64,000 nucleotides of DNA from CAZTZY01 sp964617765 (GCA_964617765.1 CAZTZY010000002.1:29126-93125), one strand, 5' to 3'. Shown: positions 38,442 to 47,981, numbered from the stretch's first letter. Program-made: numbers and translations. The notes: generated from the letters alone by a model not told the origin.

Positions 38442-38476
38442 CAAAGCCCAGCGCGATTTTCACGGGCTGGGCTTTG
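38442..38476. promoter_or_regulatory. Hairpin between dnaK and dnaJ
   Basis: CAAAGCCCAGC and its exact complement are separated by 13 bases. The hairpin has no clear T-tract on the minus strand, so it looks like a partial terminator, RNase site or mRNA-stability element that could reduce dnaJ expression relative to dnaK. Confidence 0.7.
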
Positions 38477-38529
38477 ATGATAATTAAAAGCAAACCAGGC
38501 ATGATTCACATCACACCGGGAATCGAACA

Positions 38530-40446
38530 TTACTTGTCTTTCACTTCCTCAAACTCAGCATCGACTACTGAATCATCATGGTTGTGTGCACCGCCAGCAT
38601 CAGCTCCACCGGCTTGCTGTTGCTGGTTTTTTTCTTCATACATGCGTTGCGCCAACCCAGAAGATGCTTCGGTCAGTTTTTGTGTGGCCGCTTCAATCGC
38701 TGCCTTGTCTTCACCTTTCAATGCAGTTTCCACTTCAGCAATCGCTGCTTGAATGGCAGATTTTTCTTCTGCAGTGGCTTTATCACCAGCTTCTTCCAGA
38801 GTCTTTTTGGTAGCGTGAACCAGTCCATCAGCCATGTTACGTGCCGTTACCACTTCCTCGAATTTAGCATCAGCTTCCGCGTTAGCTTCGGCATCAGCGA
38901 CCATTTTCTTGATTTCTTCTTCCGATAAACCGGAAGAAGCTTTGATCACGATAGATTGTTTTTTGCCTGTTGCCTTATCTTGCGCTGATACATTCAAAAT
39001 ACCGTTGGCATCAATATCAAAGGTCACTTCGATTTGTGGCATGCCACGTGGGGCTGCCGGAATATCACTCAAATCAAAACGGCCTAACGATTTATTTTGT
39101 GAAGCCTGTTTACGCTCACCTTGCACAACATGAATCGTTACTGCATTCTGGTTATCATCAGCAGTTGAGAACACTTGTGATTTCTTGGTAGGAATCGTGG
39201 TGTTTTTCTCGATGACAGGAGTTGCTACACCACCCATGGTTTCGATACCCAGGGTTAACGGCGTTACATCGAGCAACAAAACGTCTTTCACATCACCGGA
39301 AAGTACCGCACCTTGAATCGCCGCACCAATCGCTACAGCTTCATCAGGATTTACGTCTTTACGGGCTGGCTTACCGAAAAACTCGGCCACTTTTTCCTGC
39401 ACCATTGGCATGCGGGTTTGACCACCCACCAAGATGACATCATCAATTTGTGCAGTAGTCAGGTTCGCATCTTTCAGGGCGATTTTTAATGGCTCAATAG
39501 TACGCGCTACCAGATCTTCAACTAACGATTCCAGTTTGGAACGTGTCAACTTCACCGCCAAATGTTTAGGGCCAGTGGCATCAGCCGTAATGTAAGGTAA
39601 ATTCACTTCAGTTTGCTGACTGGAAGAAAGCTCAATCTTGGCTTTTTCTGCGGCTTCTTTTAAACGTTGCAGCGCCAATGGATCGCCTTTCAGGTCGATG
39701 GTGCTTTCTTTTTTGAATTCAGCGGCCAGATAATCGATCAAACGCATATCGAAGTCTTCACCACCCAGGAATGTATCACCATTGGTTGAAAGCACTTCAA
39801 ACTGGTGTTCGCCATCCACTTCAGCAATTTCGATGATAGAGATATCGAAAGTACCACCACCGAGATCGTACACTGCAATGGTATGGTCGCCCTTGGCTTT
39901 ATCCATACCGTAGGCTAACGCTGCCGCTGTAGGTTCGTTGATGATACGTTTTACATCAAGACCGGCAATACGTCCGGCATCTTTAGTGGCCTGACGCTGT
40001 GCATCGTTGAAATATGCAGGGACGGTAACTACTGCTTCAGTCACAGTTTCGCCAAGATAATCTTCAGCAGTTTTCTTCATTTTCTTCAAAACTTCTGCTG
40101 AAATTTGTGGAGGTGCCATTTTCTTGCCACGCACTTCTACCCACGCATCACCGTTATCGGCTTCAGCAATTTTATAAGGCACCATTTTAATATCTTTTTG
40201 TACCACATCATCTTTGAAACGACGGCCAATCAAACGTTTTACCGCATATAAGGTGTTAAACGGATTGGTCACTGCCTGACGCTTGGCTGATTGACCCACC
40301 AGTATTTCGTCGTTTTCTGTATAAGCAATAATGGACGGCGTAGTACGATCGCCTTCGGCATTTTCGATAACCTTGATGCTATCGCCATCCATTACCGACA
40401 CACACGAATTGGTGGTGCCCAAATCTATACCAATAATTTTACCCAT
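38530..40446 (-). CDS. dnaK: Chaperone DnaK (Hsp70)
   Basis: A 638-residue Hsp70 of standard length. It begins MGKIIGIDLGTTNSCVSVMD and has the ATPase phosphate motifs AVYDLGGGTFDISI and VILVGGQTRMPMV. The linker DVLLLDVTPLTLGIE leads into the substrate-binding domain, and the C-terminus ends in an acidic tail (VDAEFEEVKDK) preceded by a Gln/Gly/Ala-rich stretch. It is an ATP-driven folding chaperone acting with DnaJ and GrpE. A candidate RpoH promoter lies upstream at 40508-40535, in addition to that before grpE. Confidence 0.98.
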   Translation of the reverse strand: MGKIIGIDLGTTNSCVSVMDGDSIKVIENAEGDRTTPSIIAYTENDEILVGQSAKRQAVTNPFNTLYAVKRLIGRRFKDDVVQKDIKMVPYKIAEADNGDAWVEVRGKKMAPPQISAEVLKKMKKTAEDYLGETVTEAVVTVPAYFNDAQRQATKDAGRIAGLDVKRIINEPTAAALAYGMDKAKGDHTIAVYDLGGGTFDISIIEIAEVDGEHQFEVLSTNGDTFLGGEDFDMRLIDYLAAEFKKESTIDLKGDPLALQRLKEAAEKAKIELSSSQQTEVNLPYITADATGPKHLAVKLTRSKLESLVEDLVARTIEPLKIALKDANLTTAQIDDVILVGGQTRMPMVQEKVAEFFGKPARKDVNPDEAVAIGAAIQGAVLSGDVKDVLLLDVTPLTLGIETMGGVATPVIEKNTTIPTKKSQVFSTADDNQNAVTIHVVQGERKQASQNKSLGRFDLSDIPAAPRGMPQIEVTFDIDANGILNVSAQDKATGKKQSIVIKASSGLSEEEIKKMVADAEANAEADAKFEEVVTARNMADGLVHATKKTLEEAGDKATAEEKSAIQAAIAEVETALKGEDKAAIEAATQKLTEASSGLAQRMYEEKNQQQQAGGADAGGAHNHDDSVVDAEFEEVKDK

Positions 40447-40507
40447 CTCTTTTCTCCCGCCTTTTAAAATGTTTGCACTTGCGTGCTTAATAATTAACTG
40501 TGTATCT

Positions 40508-40535
40508 ATATGTGTTCAATTTGTTTTAATTCAAG
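40508..40535 (-). promoter_or_regulatory. Candidate RpoH (sigma-32) promoter before dnaK
   Basis: Minus-strand reading gives CTTGAAT, 13 bases, then ACACATAT. This is close to the CTTGAAA / CCCCATNT heat-shock consensus, with the -10 region imperfect. It sits 62 bases before the dnaK start. Confidence 0.5.
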
Positions 40536-40586
40536 CTTATTGAGAAAACTTGAAGGGTTTTATGCCGCCTTTTAATTAAGCCGCCT

Positions 40587-41138
40587 TTAAGGCGCCTTGG
40601 ACACCACAACCATCGCGGCACGTAACAAACGGCCATTCAGGGTGTAACCCTTTTGCATCACATCCATCACTGAATTGGGTTCCATAGAAGGATTCGGCAC
40701 CATGGTAATGGCTTCATGGAATTGCGGATCAAAAGGCTCGCCCACAGGGCATACTTGCTCAACATTGTTCTTGCGCAATACATCGAGGAAGTTTTTGCGG
40801 GTCAGCTCAACGCCATCCAGCAAGGGTTTTACAGCTTCTTCTTTACTGGCTGCATCAATGGCGCGATCAAGGTTATCGGCCACCGGCAATAAATCACCGA
40901 TGAATCTTTCCAGGGCAAATTTGCGGGCATTCTCCACATCGCGCTGCAAGCGTTTGCGGATATTCTGGGTTTCCGCCTGCTCGCGCATCATCTGCTCTTT
41001 TAATTGCAGGATTTCAACTTGTGCTTGCGCGAGCTGCTCTTCAATCAACAATCCGCCCACATCCGCTACTGGCTCATTGGCCACCTGCAGCTCATCATTG
41101 TCTTGTGGATCGTTTTGTCCGTTTTTTTCGTCACTCAT
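40587..41138 (-). CDS. grpE: Nucleotide exchange factor GrpE
   Basis: A 183-residue protein with an acidic N-terminus, a long coiled-coil (about 35-90; EILQLKEQMMREQAETQNIR) and the C-terminal beta domain with VEQVCPVGEPFDPQFHEAIT and KGYTLNGRLLRAAMVVV. It releases ADP from DnaK. It is the first gene of the grpE-dnaK-dnaJ-dapB group and is divergent from recN. A heat-shock promoter precedes it. Confidence 0.97.
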   Translation of the reverse strand: MSDEKNGQNDPQDNDELQVANEPVADVGGLLIEEQLAQAQVEILQLKEQMMREQAETQNIRKRLQRDVENARKFALERFIGDLLPVADNLDRAIDAASKEEAVKPLLDGVELTRKNFLDVLRKNNVEQVCPVGEPFDPQFHEAITMVPNPSMEPNSVMDVMQKGYTLNGRLLRAAMVVVSKAP

Positions 41139-41177
41139 TTAACCCAATCTCCTCATCGAAAATCTTTAATGAACGCT

Positions 41178-41205
41178 ATATTGGGATTTTTTTCTGCTTT
41201 TCAAG
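41178..41205 (-). promoter_or_regulatory. RpoH (sigma-32) promoter before grpE
   Basis: On the minus strand the sequence reads CTTGAAA, 13 bases, then CCCAATAT, almost the full sigma-32 consensus. It lies about 40 bases upstream of the grpE ATG and should drive the heat-shock operon. Confidence 0.8.
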
Positions 41206-41266
41206 TGTGCAATCCCTCTTTGCTAAGCTCAAATTCAGCGATAGAATCCTGTGATACATTCTACCA

Positions 41267-42940
41267 ATGAGTAATTCTGTGCTAATCGGCTTATCTATCT
41301 CCCAATTTACTATCGTCGATAATCTGAATATCGATTTTGACAGCGGCATGACGGCTATTACAGGCGAAACGGGCGCAGGTAAATCCATTGCCCTTGATGC
41401 TCTCAGCCTTGCCCTGGGCGAGCGCGCTGATAGCAACTTTGTGCGCCATGGAGCACCCAAAGCAGATATTCGCGCCGTTTTTAATGTTGAAAACTTGCAG
41501 AATGTTCAGGATTGGCTGGAACAAAACGACTTTAATGCCAGCGAAGATTGTATTTTACGCCGCGTGATCACTAAAGACGGGCGCAGCAAAGCCTTTATTA
41601 ATGATCAGCCGGTTAACCTGCAAACGTTAAAAACCCTTGGCTCGCTATTAGTAGATATTCATAGCCAACATGCCCACCATCAGCTATTACAACGTGATTA
41701 TCATCAAACCTTGCTTGATGCTTATGCTGATTGCTCAGCCCTTTTAAATCAAGTCGGTCATCACTTTCAGCAATGGCAAAACACCGCCAAACGTATTCAG
41801 CAATTACAGGCACAAGGCAGCGAAGCTGAGACCCGAAAAGAATACCTGCAATTTCAGTTAGCTGAATTCCATGAGTTAAATTTACAAGCTGGCGAATATG
41901 CAAAACTGGAAAAACAACATCAACTGATTGCCAATGCAGAATCCCTGCAGGAGGCTTGCCAGAATACACTGGATATTTGCCGTAACCGTGAACGCAATTC
42001 CCTGATTGAGCAGCTGCAACATTGCTCCCAAATGCTGGCACCACTGAAAATTCATTCGTCCGATATCCAGGATGCCTTCGAGTTAATCAACAGCGCCAAT
42101 ATTCAGCTACAGGAAGCCTGCCAATCATTACGCCAACAACTGAATCATAGCCAAAACAGTGATGGCAACCTTCAGGATATTGAAAGTCGCCTCGCCAGTA
42201 TCCTTGATCTCGCCCGCAAGCATCGTACCACTCCACAAGAATTGCTGAGTATCAAGGATGCACTGGAAACAGAACTGAATTCGCTCGATAACAGCAAGGA
42301 ATTAGTGATTACCCTCACCGCGCAAGCCACAGCAGAACGTGAAAACTATTTGAGCATTGCTCGACAACTCACTCAAATACGTGAAACGGCTGCAGATAAA
42401 CTGGCTTACGATATCAAACTGCAATTAAAAGCCCTTGGAATGGCGAGCTGCGAATTTGTACCCTTGCTCAATACCAATCCTGAAAATCCAAAAGCCAATG
42501 GCTTTGAAAGTATCGAATTTCTGGTAAGCACTAATCCAGGCTTACCTCCACAAGGTTTGCAAAAAATTGCTTCTGGTGGCGAGTTATCACGAATCAGCCT
42601 CGCCATTCAGGTAATCACCGCCAAAGCCTCTACCATACCTACTCTGGTATTTGATGAAGTGGATGTGGGTATTGGCGGTGCAACTGCAGAAGTTGTCGGA
42701 CGACTGTTACGCACCCTGAGTGATTCTGCACAAATTATATGCGTCACACATCAGGCACAGGTGGCTTCACAAGCGCACAATCATTATTTTGTCGCAAAAA
42801 TACAAGATGATAATAGCACTGAAACTACGGTAACCGTGCTGAACAAGGAAGCGCGAATTAAAGAAATAGCTCGTATGTTAGGGGGGCTGGAAATTACTCC
42901 AACCACGCTAAAACATGCAAAAGAGATGCTGAAACTATAA
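41267..42940 (+). CDS. recN: DNA repair protein RecN
   Basis: A 557-residue SMC-like ATPase. The Walker A motif GETGAGKS is near residue 35, a coiled-coil occupies the middle (about 150-370), and the C-terminal ATPase half shows the signature ASGGELSRISLA and Walker B TLVFDEVDVGIGG. RecN acts early in double-strand break repair. The gene is divergent from grpE, as in Pseudomonas. I looked for a LexA box in the 128-base gap and saw no convincing one. Confidence 0.96.
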   Translation: MSNSVLIGLSISQFTIVDNLNIDFDSGMTAITGETGAGKSIALDALSLALGERADSNFVRHGAPKADIRAVFNVENLQNVQDWLEQNDFNASEDCILRRVITKDGRSKAFINDQPVNLQTLKTLGSLLVDIHSQHAHHQLLQRDYHQTLLDAYADCSALLNQVGHHFQQWQNTAKRIQQLQAQGSEAETRKEYLQFQLAEFHELNLQAGEYAKLEKQHQLIANAESLQEACQNTLDICRNRERNSLIEQLQHCSQMLAPLKIHSSDIQDAFELINSANIQLQEACQSLRQQLNHSQNSDGNLQDIESRLASILDLARKHRTTPQELLSIKDALETELNSLDNSKELVITLTAQATAERENYLSIARQLTQIRETAADKLAYDIKLQLKALGMASCEFVPLLNTNPENPKANGFESIEFLVSTNPGLPPQGLQKIASGGELSRISLAIQVITAKASTIPTLVFDEVDVGIGGATAEVVGRLLRTLSDSAQIICVTHQAQVASQAHNHYFVAKIQDDNSTETTVTVLNKEARIKEIARMLGGLEITPTTLKHAKEMLKL

Positions 42941-42973
42941 GAAACTGCTTATACGCAACATAAGTAAAACATT

Positions 42974-43002
42974 CCTTTAACTTGTACCTTCCAAGTTAAA
43001 GG
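42974..43002. terminator. Hairpin between convergent recN and kinase genes
   Basis: CCTTTAACTT and its exact complement are separated by nine bases, in the 69-base gap between two converging genes. It is a likely bidirectional terminator, although no long T-tract follows. Confidence 0.6.
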
Positions 43003-43009
43003 CAACAGT

Positions 43010-45643
43010 TTAAGTAGCACCAGCCCACTTTGCCGGAGCCTTGAAAATATCATGCCCTAAAGATTCCCTTATCTGCGCAATATCAAAGCTGGTTTTCTCT
43101 TCAGGCAGTACAATCAACAACGGTAGACGACCCAGGCCTTCACTGCCCGCAGGCAATGCGTAATGGCGGAATTTTTCATTCACCTCGATAAGATCTTCAA
43201 ATTCGAGATATACCGATATCAATGGATAACGCTTGCGAATTTTTATCAATGAAATTAAACATTTATGTTTCACTGCATCAATCTGGTTTTGCACATCTTC
43301 CGGCGTAATTTTTTTGGATTCTGCTTTAAAGACTTTTGCCATAAATTGCTGGAATGCGCTTTTGGGTTCTTCTTTTTTACGAATGATATCCTTGAGCTTA
43401 ATCTTCAACTGTTCTATTTGCGGCTCAAATTCATCCAGTGCAGCTTTAAATTCCTGAATCGGCAAAGTGACATCCATGGCAGGCTCAACTTCTTCGGGGC
43501 GCGCTGTTGTAAAAATGGTAGCTTTGCGCTTATCGAGCAACTTAAGATACGACATCATCCTTAAGTCGAGCTCCTCAGCCTTGGTACTCCAGACTGTTGT
43601 CGATTGCGCGGAAAAATCACGGATATCACAAGCGAGCTCAATAATATATCTTCTTAAACAGAAAAAAAGATATTCGTAATCATCGAGTGATCGGGCAAAC
43701 TCAAAAACGCCTTTGGGTATCTTGCCCAATACCAGGATCGATAAATTTTTCTCATAGGCCATGAGGCGCTCTTCTATCACTGTTTCTATATCGGTTCCAT
43801 CAGCCTCAATAGGCTTTGCCAACATAGGGCCTAACTGATCCTTGTGGGCCTTCTCCATATCACGCACCAATTCCACAATACCAATACTGAGCTGACGCTC
43901 AAGAGTAACAATTCTTGATAAAACCCAACGAATTTCTTCCTGTTTTTGTACATCCGATAAGCCTTCCATCGGTATAGCGGCCACATTAAAATAAACCACC
44001 TTGCCTTCCATGCTACTGTCTTCCTGCAAGAATCGCCTTACAGAATAGGGATTCTGGCCAGATGTACGTGCTGGGCCGATCAGAAAATAATATTTATCGG
44101 ATCTGACAACATCACACTGTCTTACCTTGGCTTCAACGGCCACCACTTCTTTAATAAAAGGATTAGGATCGATTTCCAGTGCACTGACAGGTATCGTCCT
44201 GAAACGATAACCCATCATTTGTTGTTTCAGGTAAACCTCAACAATATAGGTTTTAACTGCATCAACCGTTAAAGAACGCCTATTTTCAGGCAATGCAAAA
44301 TTGGCACCGCGAACAATCAACACCATGTCATCGAGAAAAGCATCGCGCAGAAGATTCTTCTCCTTTTGCAGTTTTAAATTCTCCTGACTATCGAAACGCT
44401 CAACCAGACTTAAACCACTTTCCATCATATTGGCAAAAGCCACAATATCCGTTGTGGTGCGCAACATCTGCTCAGCCTTTTCAAGCTTGTTAGCAATTTC
44501 GGAAAGTGCAGCATTGCGTAACGATTCAGCTGCCACCTCTTGCACACTTTTCCTGCCATAAAAAACGAACTGTTTTTGCTCGGTATCAAACAACACACCT
44601 TTAGGTTGCAAAAACTGTGCATACACGTAATTTTGTTCTTCCTTACCCATCTTGCTATAAATGGCTGTGACTTTTTTCTTCCAGTTAAGATCCAGCAAAG
44701 GATCAAGATCCTGCAATGCCACCATCAATTCACGAGGTATATAAACACGTTTCGCCGAGGAAGATGCTTCCTCAATAGCAGCAGAAGGTTGAGTCAAATT
44801 CCTTTTTAAAGCAGCCGCATTACCACTTTCCACACTGGCAGCATCCACTTTCCCGCTACGAATCTGCTGAATAAGGCTTGTTACTTCCTGACCTGTCTGA
44901 AAGCGCTTTTCCGGCTCTTTGGCTACCATGCGCTCAAACAGCTTCTGGTATTTTAGGTATTCTGCGGGCAATTTGGGTATTGGCGCCTGTATATGTTTCA
45001 TCGCCAACGTGGTGAAATCCTTGTCTTCATAAGGCGCATGGCCAGTACACATCTGGTAAAACATAATACCCAATGAATAAATATCAGCTCGACCATCTAC
45101 TTTTTTATCCTGCAGTTGCTCAGGACTCATATACTTGGGTGTTCCCAATACCTGGCCAACCATAGTCAACTGATTAGCCGCATTTTGTAGTCTCGCTATA
45201 CCAAAGTCGGTTAGAACTGCAGAACCGCCCTCACGGAACAAAACATTATCTGGCTTCACATCACGATGGACAAAGCCTTTTTCATGGGCAAAATGTAAAG
45301 CTTGTGCTATCTCGCTGGTAATCTGCAAGGCTTCATCGGCACTTACACCGCGCTCAATTTTTTTGGATAAATCGCCGCCACCCAGAAGTTCCATCACCAT
45401 ATACAAGGTGCCTTCCTGTTGGCCAAAATCATAAACCGGAACAATATTTGAATGGGATAACCCGGCTACAATACGGGCTTCACGTAAAAAACGTTCACCA
45501 AACTCTGGATCTTCTGCCAACTCAGGCAGGAGGACCTTAATGGCAACTTTACGCTGGAATGAATTTTGAGTGGCCATATAAACCTTGGCCTGACCACCAG
45601 CACCTATCTCGTGAATATCACTGTATCCGGACAATTCAAACAC
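43010..45643 (-). CDS. Serine/threonine protein kinase with a long unassigned C-terminal region
   Basis: An 877-residue cytoplasmic protein. Residues 1-265 are a complete Hanks-type kinase: glycine loop GAGGQAKV (14-21), VAIK lysine 36, HRDVKPDN from 126, DFG 146-148, and GTPKYMSPEQL. The remaining 600 residues contain no membrane helix and no PASTA or other domain I recognise; parts are helical and charged. The start is GTG at 45643, supported by AGGGAGA just upstream. The gene sits between recN and fur, where I know of no gene in Pseudomonas. Substrate and signal are unknown. Confidence 0.88.
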   Translation of the reverse strand: MFELSGYSDIHEIGAGGQAKVYMATQNSFQRKVAIKVLLPELAEDPEFGERFLREARIVAGLSHSNIVPVYDFGQQEGTLYMVMELLGGGDLSKKIERGVSADEALQITSEIAQALHFAHEKGFVHRDVKPDNVLFREGGSAVLTDFGIARLQNAANQLTMVGQVLGTPKYMSPEQLQDKKVDGRADIYSLGIMFYQMCTGHAPYEDKDFTTLAMKHIQAPIPKLPAEYLKYQKLFERMVAKEPEKRFQTGQEVTSLIQQIRSGKVDAASVESGNAAALKRNLTQPSAAIEEASSSAKRVYIPRELMVALQDLDPLLDLNWKKKVTAIYSKMGKEEQNYVYAQFLQPKGVLFDTEQKQFVFYGRKSVQEVAAESLRNAALSEIANKLEKAEQMLRTTTDIVAFANMMESGLSLVERFDSQENLKLQKEKNLLRDAFLDDMVLIVRGANFALPENRRSLTVDAVKTYIVEVYLKQQMMGYRFRTIPVSALEIDPNPFIKEVVAVEAKVRQCDVVRSDKYYFLIGPARTSGQNPYSVRRFLQEDSSMEGKVVYFNVAAIPMEGLSDVQKQEEIRWVLSRIVTLERQLSIGIVELVRDMEKAHKDQLGPMLAKPIEADGTDIETVIEERLMAYEKNLSILVLGKIPKGVFEFARSLDDYEYLFFCLRRYIIELACDIRDFSAQSTTVWSTKAEELDLRMMSYLKLLDKRKATIFTTARPEEVEPAMDVTLPIQEFKAALDEFEPQIEQLKIKLKDIIRKKEEPKSAFQQFMAKVFKAESKKITPEDVQNQIDAVKHKCLISLIKIRKRYPLISVYLEFEDLIEVNEKFRHYALPAGSEGLGRLPLLIVLPEEKTSFDIAQIRESLGHDIFKAPAKWAGAT

Positions 45644-45771
45644 GACATATCTCCCTAAGACAGAATTAATAAAAAACTGTAATGTTTGATAATAGCACCG
45701 ATAATACTGAACACAACTGACTTAATATAATCGGTATTGCGGGGTTCAAAAGCGGTTGCAGAATGCACCAA

Positions 45772-45801
45772 AAAAGAACAAAACCACCAAAAACCCGGTG
45801 G
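45772..45801 (-). terminator. Rho-independent terminator of fur
   Basis: On the minus strand CCACC, an eight-base loop and GGTGG are followed by TTTTGTTCTTTT, directly after the fur stop codon. Confidence 0.75.
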
Positions 45802-45808
45802 AACTGAT

Positions 45809-46222
45809 TTATTTTTGCGGCTTCACATAAAGCACAAGACTATGGTCAAGTAAGTCAAAACCATGCCTTTTGGCAATCTCGTGTTGTAATCTTTCAATTT
45901 CCTTATCAAAAAACTCAATAACCTGACCGGTTTCTGTACAAACCATGTGATCATGATGTTCTTCATGAGCCATTTCAAACACCGAATGGCCCCCTTCAAA
46001 ATTGTGGCGCTCAACCAACCCTGCCGCTTCGAATTGTGTCAACACCCGATAAACCGTTGCCAAACCAACATCATCGCCCGCTTCCAGCAAAGTTTTATAC
46101 ACATCTTCAGCGCTCATATGGGAACCTTGAGCCTGGGCGCTGTCCAATATTTGCATTATTTTGACACGCGGCAGCGTAACCTTTAAACCAGCTTTACGGA
46201 GTTCCTGATTTTCAGATGCCAT
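45809..46222 (-). CDS. fur: Ferric uptake regulator Fur
   Basis: A 137-residue metal-dependent repressor. The winged-helix part has RKAGLKVTLPRVKIMQILDS and DDVGLATVYRVLTQFEAAGL, and the metal site has HEEHHDHMVCTETGQVIEF. Only the first Cys of the CxxC motif of E. coli Fur is kept, as in Pseudomonas Fur. It represses iron-uptake genes when bound to Fe2+. It is divergent from bamE, in the conserved order fur/bamE/rnfH/ratA/smpB. A terminator follows the gene. Confidence 0.97.
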   Translation of the reverse strand: MASENQELRKAGLKVTLPRVKIMQILDSAQAQGSHMSAEDVYKTLLEAGDDVGLATVYRVLTQFEAAGLVERHNFEGGHSVFEMAHEEHHDHMVCTETGQVIEFFDKEIERLQHEIAKRHGFDLLDHSLVLYVKPQK

Positions 46223-46289
46223 GATGAGCCCTTAGATTCCAATGAGGTAATGCGCTATGATACGCTGCTATGTATAACAAGGCTTGGCC

Positions 46290-46670
46290 ATGTTAACCAA
46301 ACTCATGAGAACCATCAACGCCATGCAACGACTCTCGACCCTGCTCGCCCTTTGTGTACTTATTTCGCTAAGCGGCTGTAGCCATTACAAATTTCCCTGG
46401 GTATACCGTATCGATGTTGAACAAGGCAATGTATTGGAAGAGGAAAAAGTGGCTCAATTAAAAGTAGGCATGACCCAGCACCAGGTCAAGTTTTTACTCG
46501 GGTCACCGATTATTCGTGATACTTTCAATCAGGAGCGCTGGGATTACATTTACAGCATGCGCACCGGCAAAGGCAAACTCGACAGGGAGCGGATTACCCT
46601 TACCTTTCAGGGAGATACTCTTGCCAACATCGAAAAACAAAAGTTCGAAACCAAACATTTGAATTACTGA
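46290..46670 (+). CDS. bamE: Outer membrane assembly lipoprotein BamE (OmlA)
   Basis: A small lipoprotein of 126 residues from the ATG at 46290; the ATG at 46323 is an equally plausible start and gives a compact 18-residue signal. The lipobox LSGC precedes the mature part. The SmpA/OmlA domain shows YRIDVEQGNVLEEEKVAQLK, VGMTQHQVKFLLGSPIIRD and WDYIYSMRTGKG. BamE is part of the BAM complex that inserts outer membrane proteins. AAGG lies eight bases before 46290. It is divergent from fur. Confidence 0.94.
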   Translation: MLTKLMRTINAMQRLSTLLALCVLISLSGCSHYKFPWVYRIDVEQGNVLEEEKVAQLKVGMTQHQVKFLLGSPIIRDTFNQERWDYIYSMRTGKGKLDRERITLTFQGDTLANIEKQKFETKHLNY

Positions 46671-46694
46671 TCAGTTGCCCTGAACAGCCGTTAA

Positions 46695-46997
46695 TCAGCT
46701 GCGGGCAGCCTTCGCCTTTTCTGCACGTGCCGCACGCGAGGCCTTAGGATCGGCCTTTAGCGGGCGATAAATCTCGATACGATCACCCTCTTCAACCACC
46801 TGCGATTTTGCCTGTATGGCTTTGCCAAACAAGCCCATTTTGGCACTTGCCACATCAATTTCAGGGAAAACCTTGTCAATGCCCGATTGCACCACGACAT
46901 CGTAAGCCACCGCACCAGGCTCAACATCAACCGTTACAATGCGTTGTTTTTCAGGGGTGGCATAGGCTACTTCAACTTTTATTTTATCACTGGCCAT
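46695..46997 (-). CDS. rnfH: RnfH family protein (UPF0125)
   Basis: A 100-residue ubiquitin-fold protein. Typical features are KVEVAYATPEKQRIVTVDV at the N-terminus, GLFGKAIQAKSQVVEEGDRI and EIYRPLKADPKASRAARAEK at the basic C-terminus. Its biochemical role is unclear. It overlaps ratA by 11 bases, the same pairing as in many gammaproteobacteria. Confidence 0.93.
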   Translation of the reverse strand: MASDKIKVEVAYATPEKQRIVTVDVEPGAVAYDVVVQSGIDKVFPEIDVASAKMGLFGKAIQAKSQVVEEGDRIEIYRPLKADPKASRAARAEKAKAARS

Positions 46998-47421
46998 AAA
47001 CTTCTTTCGCTCGCTTTACCATTGCATCGACCATGTTATTACTCACAGAGTCGAACAGTTTTCGAATTGCCAGATCAACCACTCGACCTGACAGGGTAAA
47101 TTGTAAATCCAGTATCACTTTGCACGCTTCGTCATTCAGCCTCTGGAAAAACCAGCGCCCTTCAAACGTTTCAAACGGCCCATCATGCAAATTCATCACA
47201 ATCGATTTCGGGGTATCCAGAACATTCTGCGTGGTAAACGACATTTTAATACCACGCTTTTCCAGACTCAACGAAGCCACCATGGTGGTTGGCGTCTGCT
47301 CCAGAATCACCGCATGCACACAACCATCCAGATAATGTGGATATGCCATCACGTCATTCACCAGATCAAACATCTGCTGATCCGTAAATGGCAACAAGGC
47401 CGTGCGATTAATATGCGGCAT
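46987..47421 (-). CDS. ratA: RatA family protein (START/COQ10-like)
   Basis: A 144-residue protein with a START/COQ10-like fold: HINRTALLPFTDQQMFDLVN, then DVMAYPHYLDGC, and C-terminal DLAIRKLFDSVSNNMVDAMV. RatA was described in E. coli as a toxin that inhibits 70S assembly, while homology points to ubiquinone binding; both remain possible. I use the ATG at 47421, since the four upstream codons begin with TTG. The gene is divergent from smpB. Confidence 0.9.
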   Translation of the reverse strand: MPHINRTALLPFTDQQMFDLVNDVMAYPHYLDGCVHAVILEQTPTTMVASLSLEKRGIKMSFTTQNVLDTPKSIVMNLHDGPFETFEGRWFFQRLNDEACKVILDLQFTLSGRVVDLAIRKLFDSVSNNMVDAMVKRAKEVYGQ

Positions 47422-47507
47422 AAAGTTACCCAAACAACAAGGAACACCATTTTCTGGGATTCATAAATAATACACAAGCACAGCCAATCACTTTATAATC
47501 CCGCGCC

Positions 47508-47981
47508 ATGAGCAAAAAGAAACCCAAACTCGCCAGCAACGTCATCGTGCAAAATAAAAAAGCACGGTTTGATTACACTATTGAAGATGCCTACGAGGCC
47601 GGCATGGTACTTATGGGCTGGGAAGTCAAAGCCCTGCGCCAAGGCAAAGTGCAACTGGTAGATAGCTACGTTATTTTCAAAAATGACGAAGCCTGGCTGC
47701 TCGGCTCACTGATTACACCCCTGCAAACCGCTTCCACCCATTTTGTAACCGATCCGCAGCGCACCCGCAAACTACTGCTGAAACGCCGTGAAATACAGAA
47801 ATTGATGGAACAAGTGCAACAAAAAGGCTACACCTGCGTGTGTACCAAAATCTACTGGAAAGACCACCTCATCAAGGCCGAGATCGCACTCGCCAAAGGC
47901 AAACAGGAACACGATAAACGCGCCACTGAAAAAGAACGCGACTGGAACCGTGAAAAATCACGCATCCTGAAACCCCATTAA
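47508..47981 (+). CDS. smpB: SsrA-binding protein SmpB
   Basis: A 157-residue protein with the standard features ARFDYTIEDAYEAGMVLMGW, EVKALRQGKVQLVDSYV and the basic tail KRATEKERDWNREKSRI. SmpB binds tmRNA and delivers it to stalled ribosomes. It lies close to ssrA, with an hsp20 gene between them. Confidence 0.97.
   Translation: MSKKKPKLASNVIVQNKKARFDYTIEDAYEAGMVLMGWEVKALRQGKVQLVDSYVIFKNDEAWLLGSLITPLQTASTHFVTDPQRTRKLLLKRREIQKLMEQVQQKGYTCVCTKIYWKDHLIKAEIALAKGKQEHDKRATEKERDWNREKSRILKPH

Noticed and set aside
41206..41266. LexA (SOS) box before recN
   Set aside because: CTGTGATACATTC looks like a half-site, but no CAG follows at the right distance. I do not call it.
46223..46289. Fur box between fur and bamE
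   Set aside because: AT-rich, but no run close to the GATAATGATAATCATTATC consensus is present.
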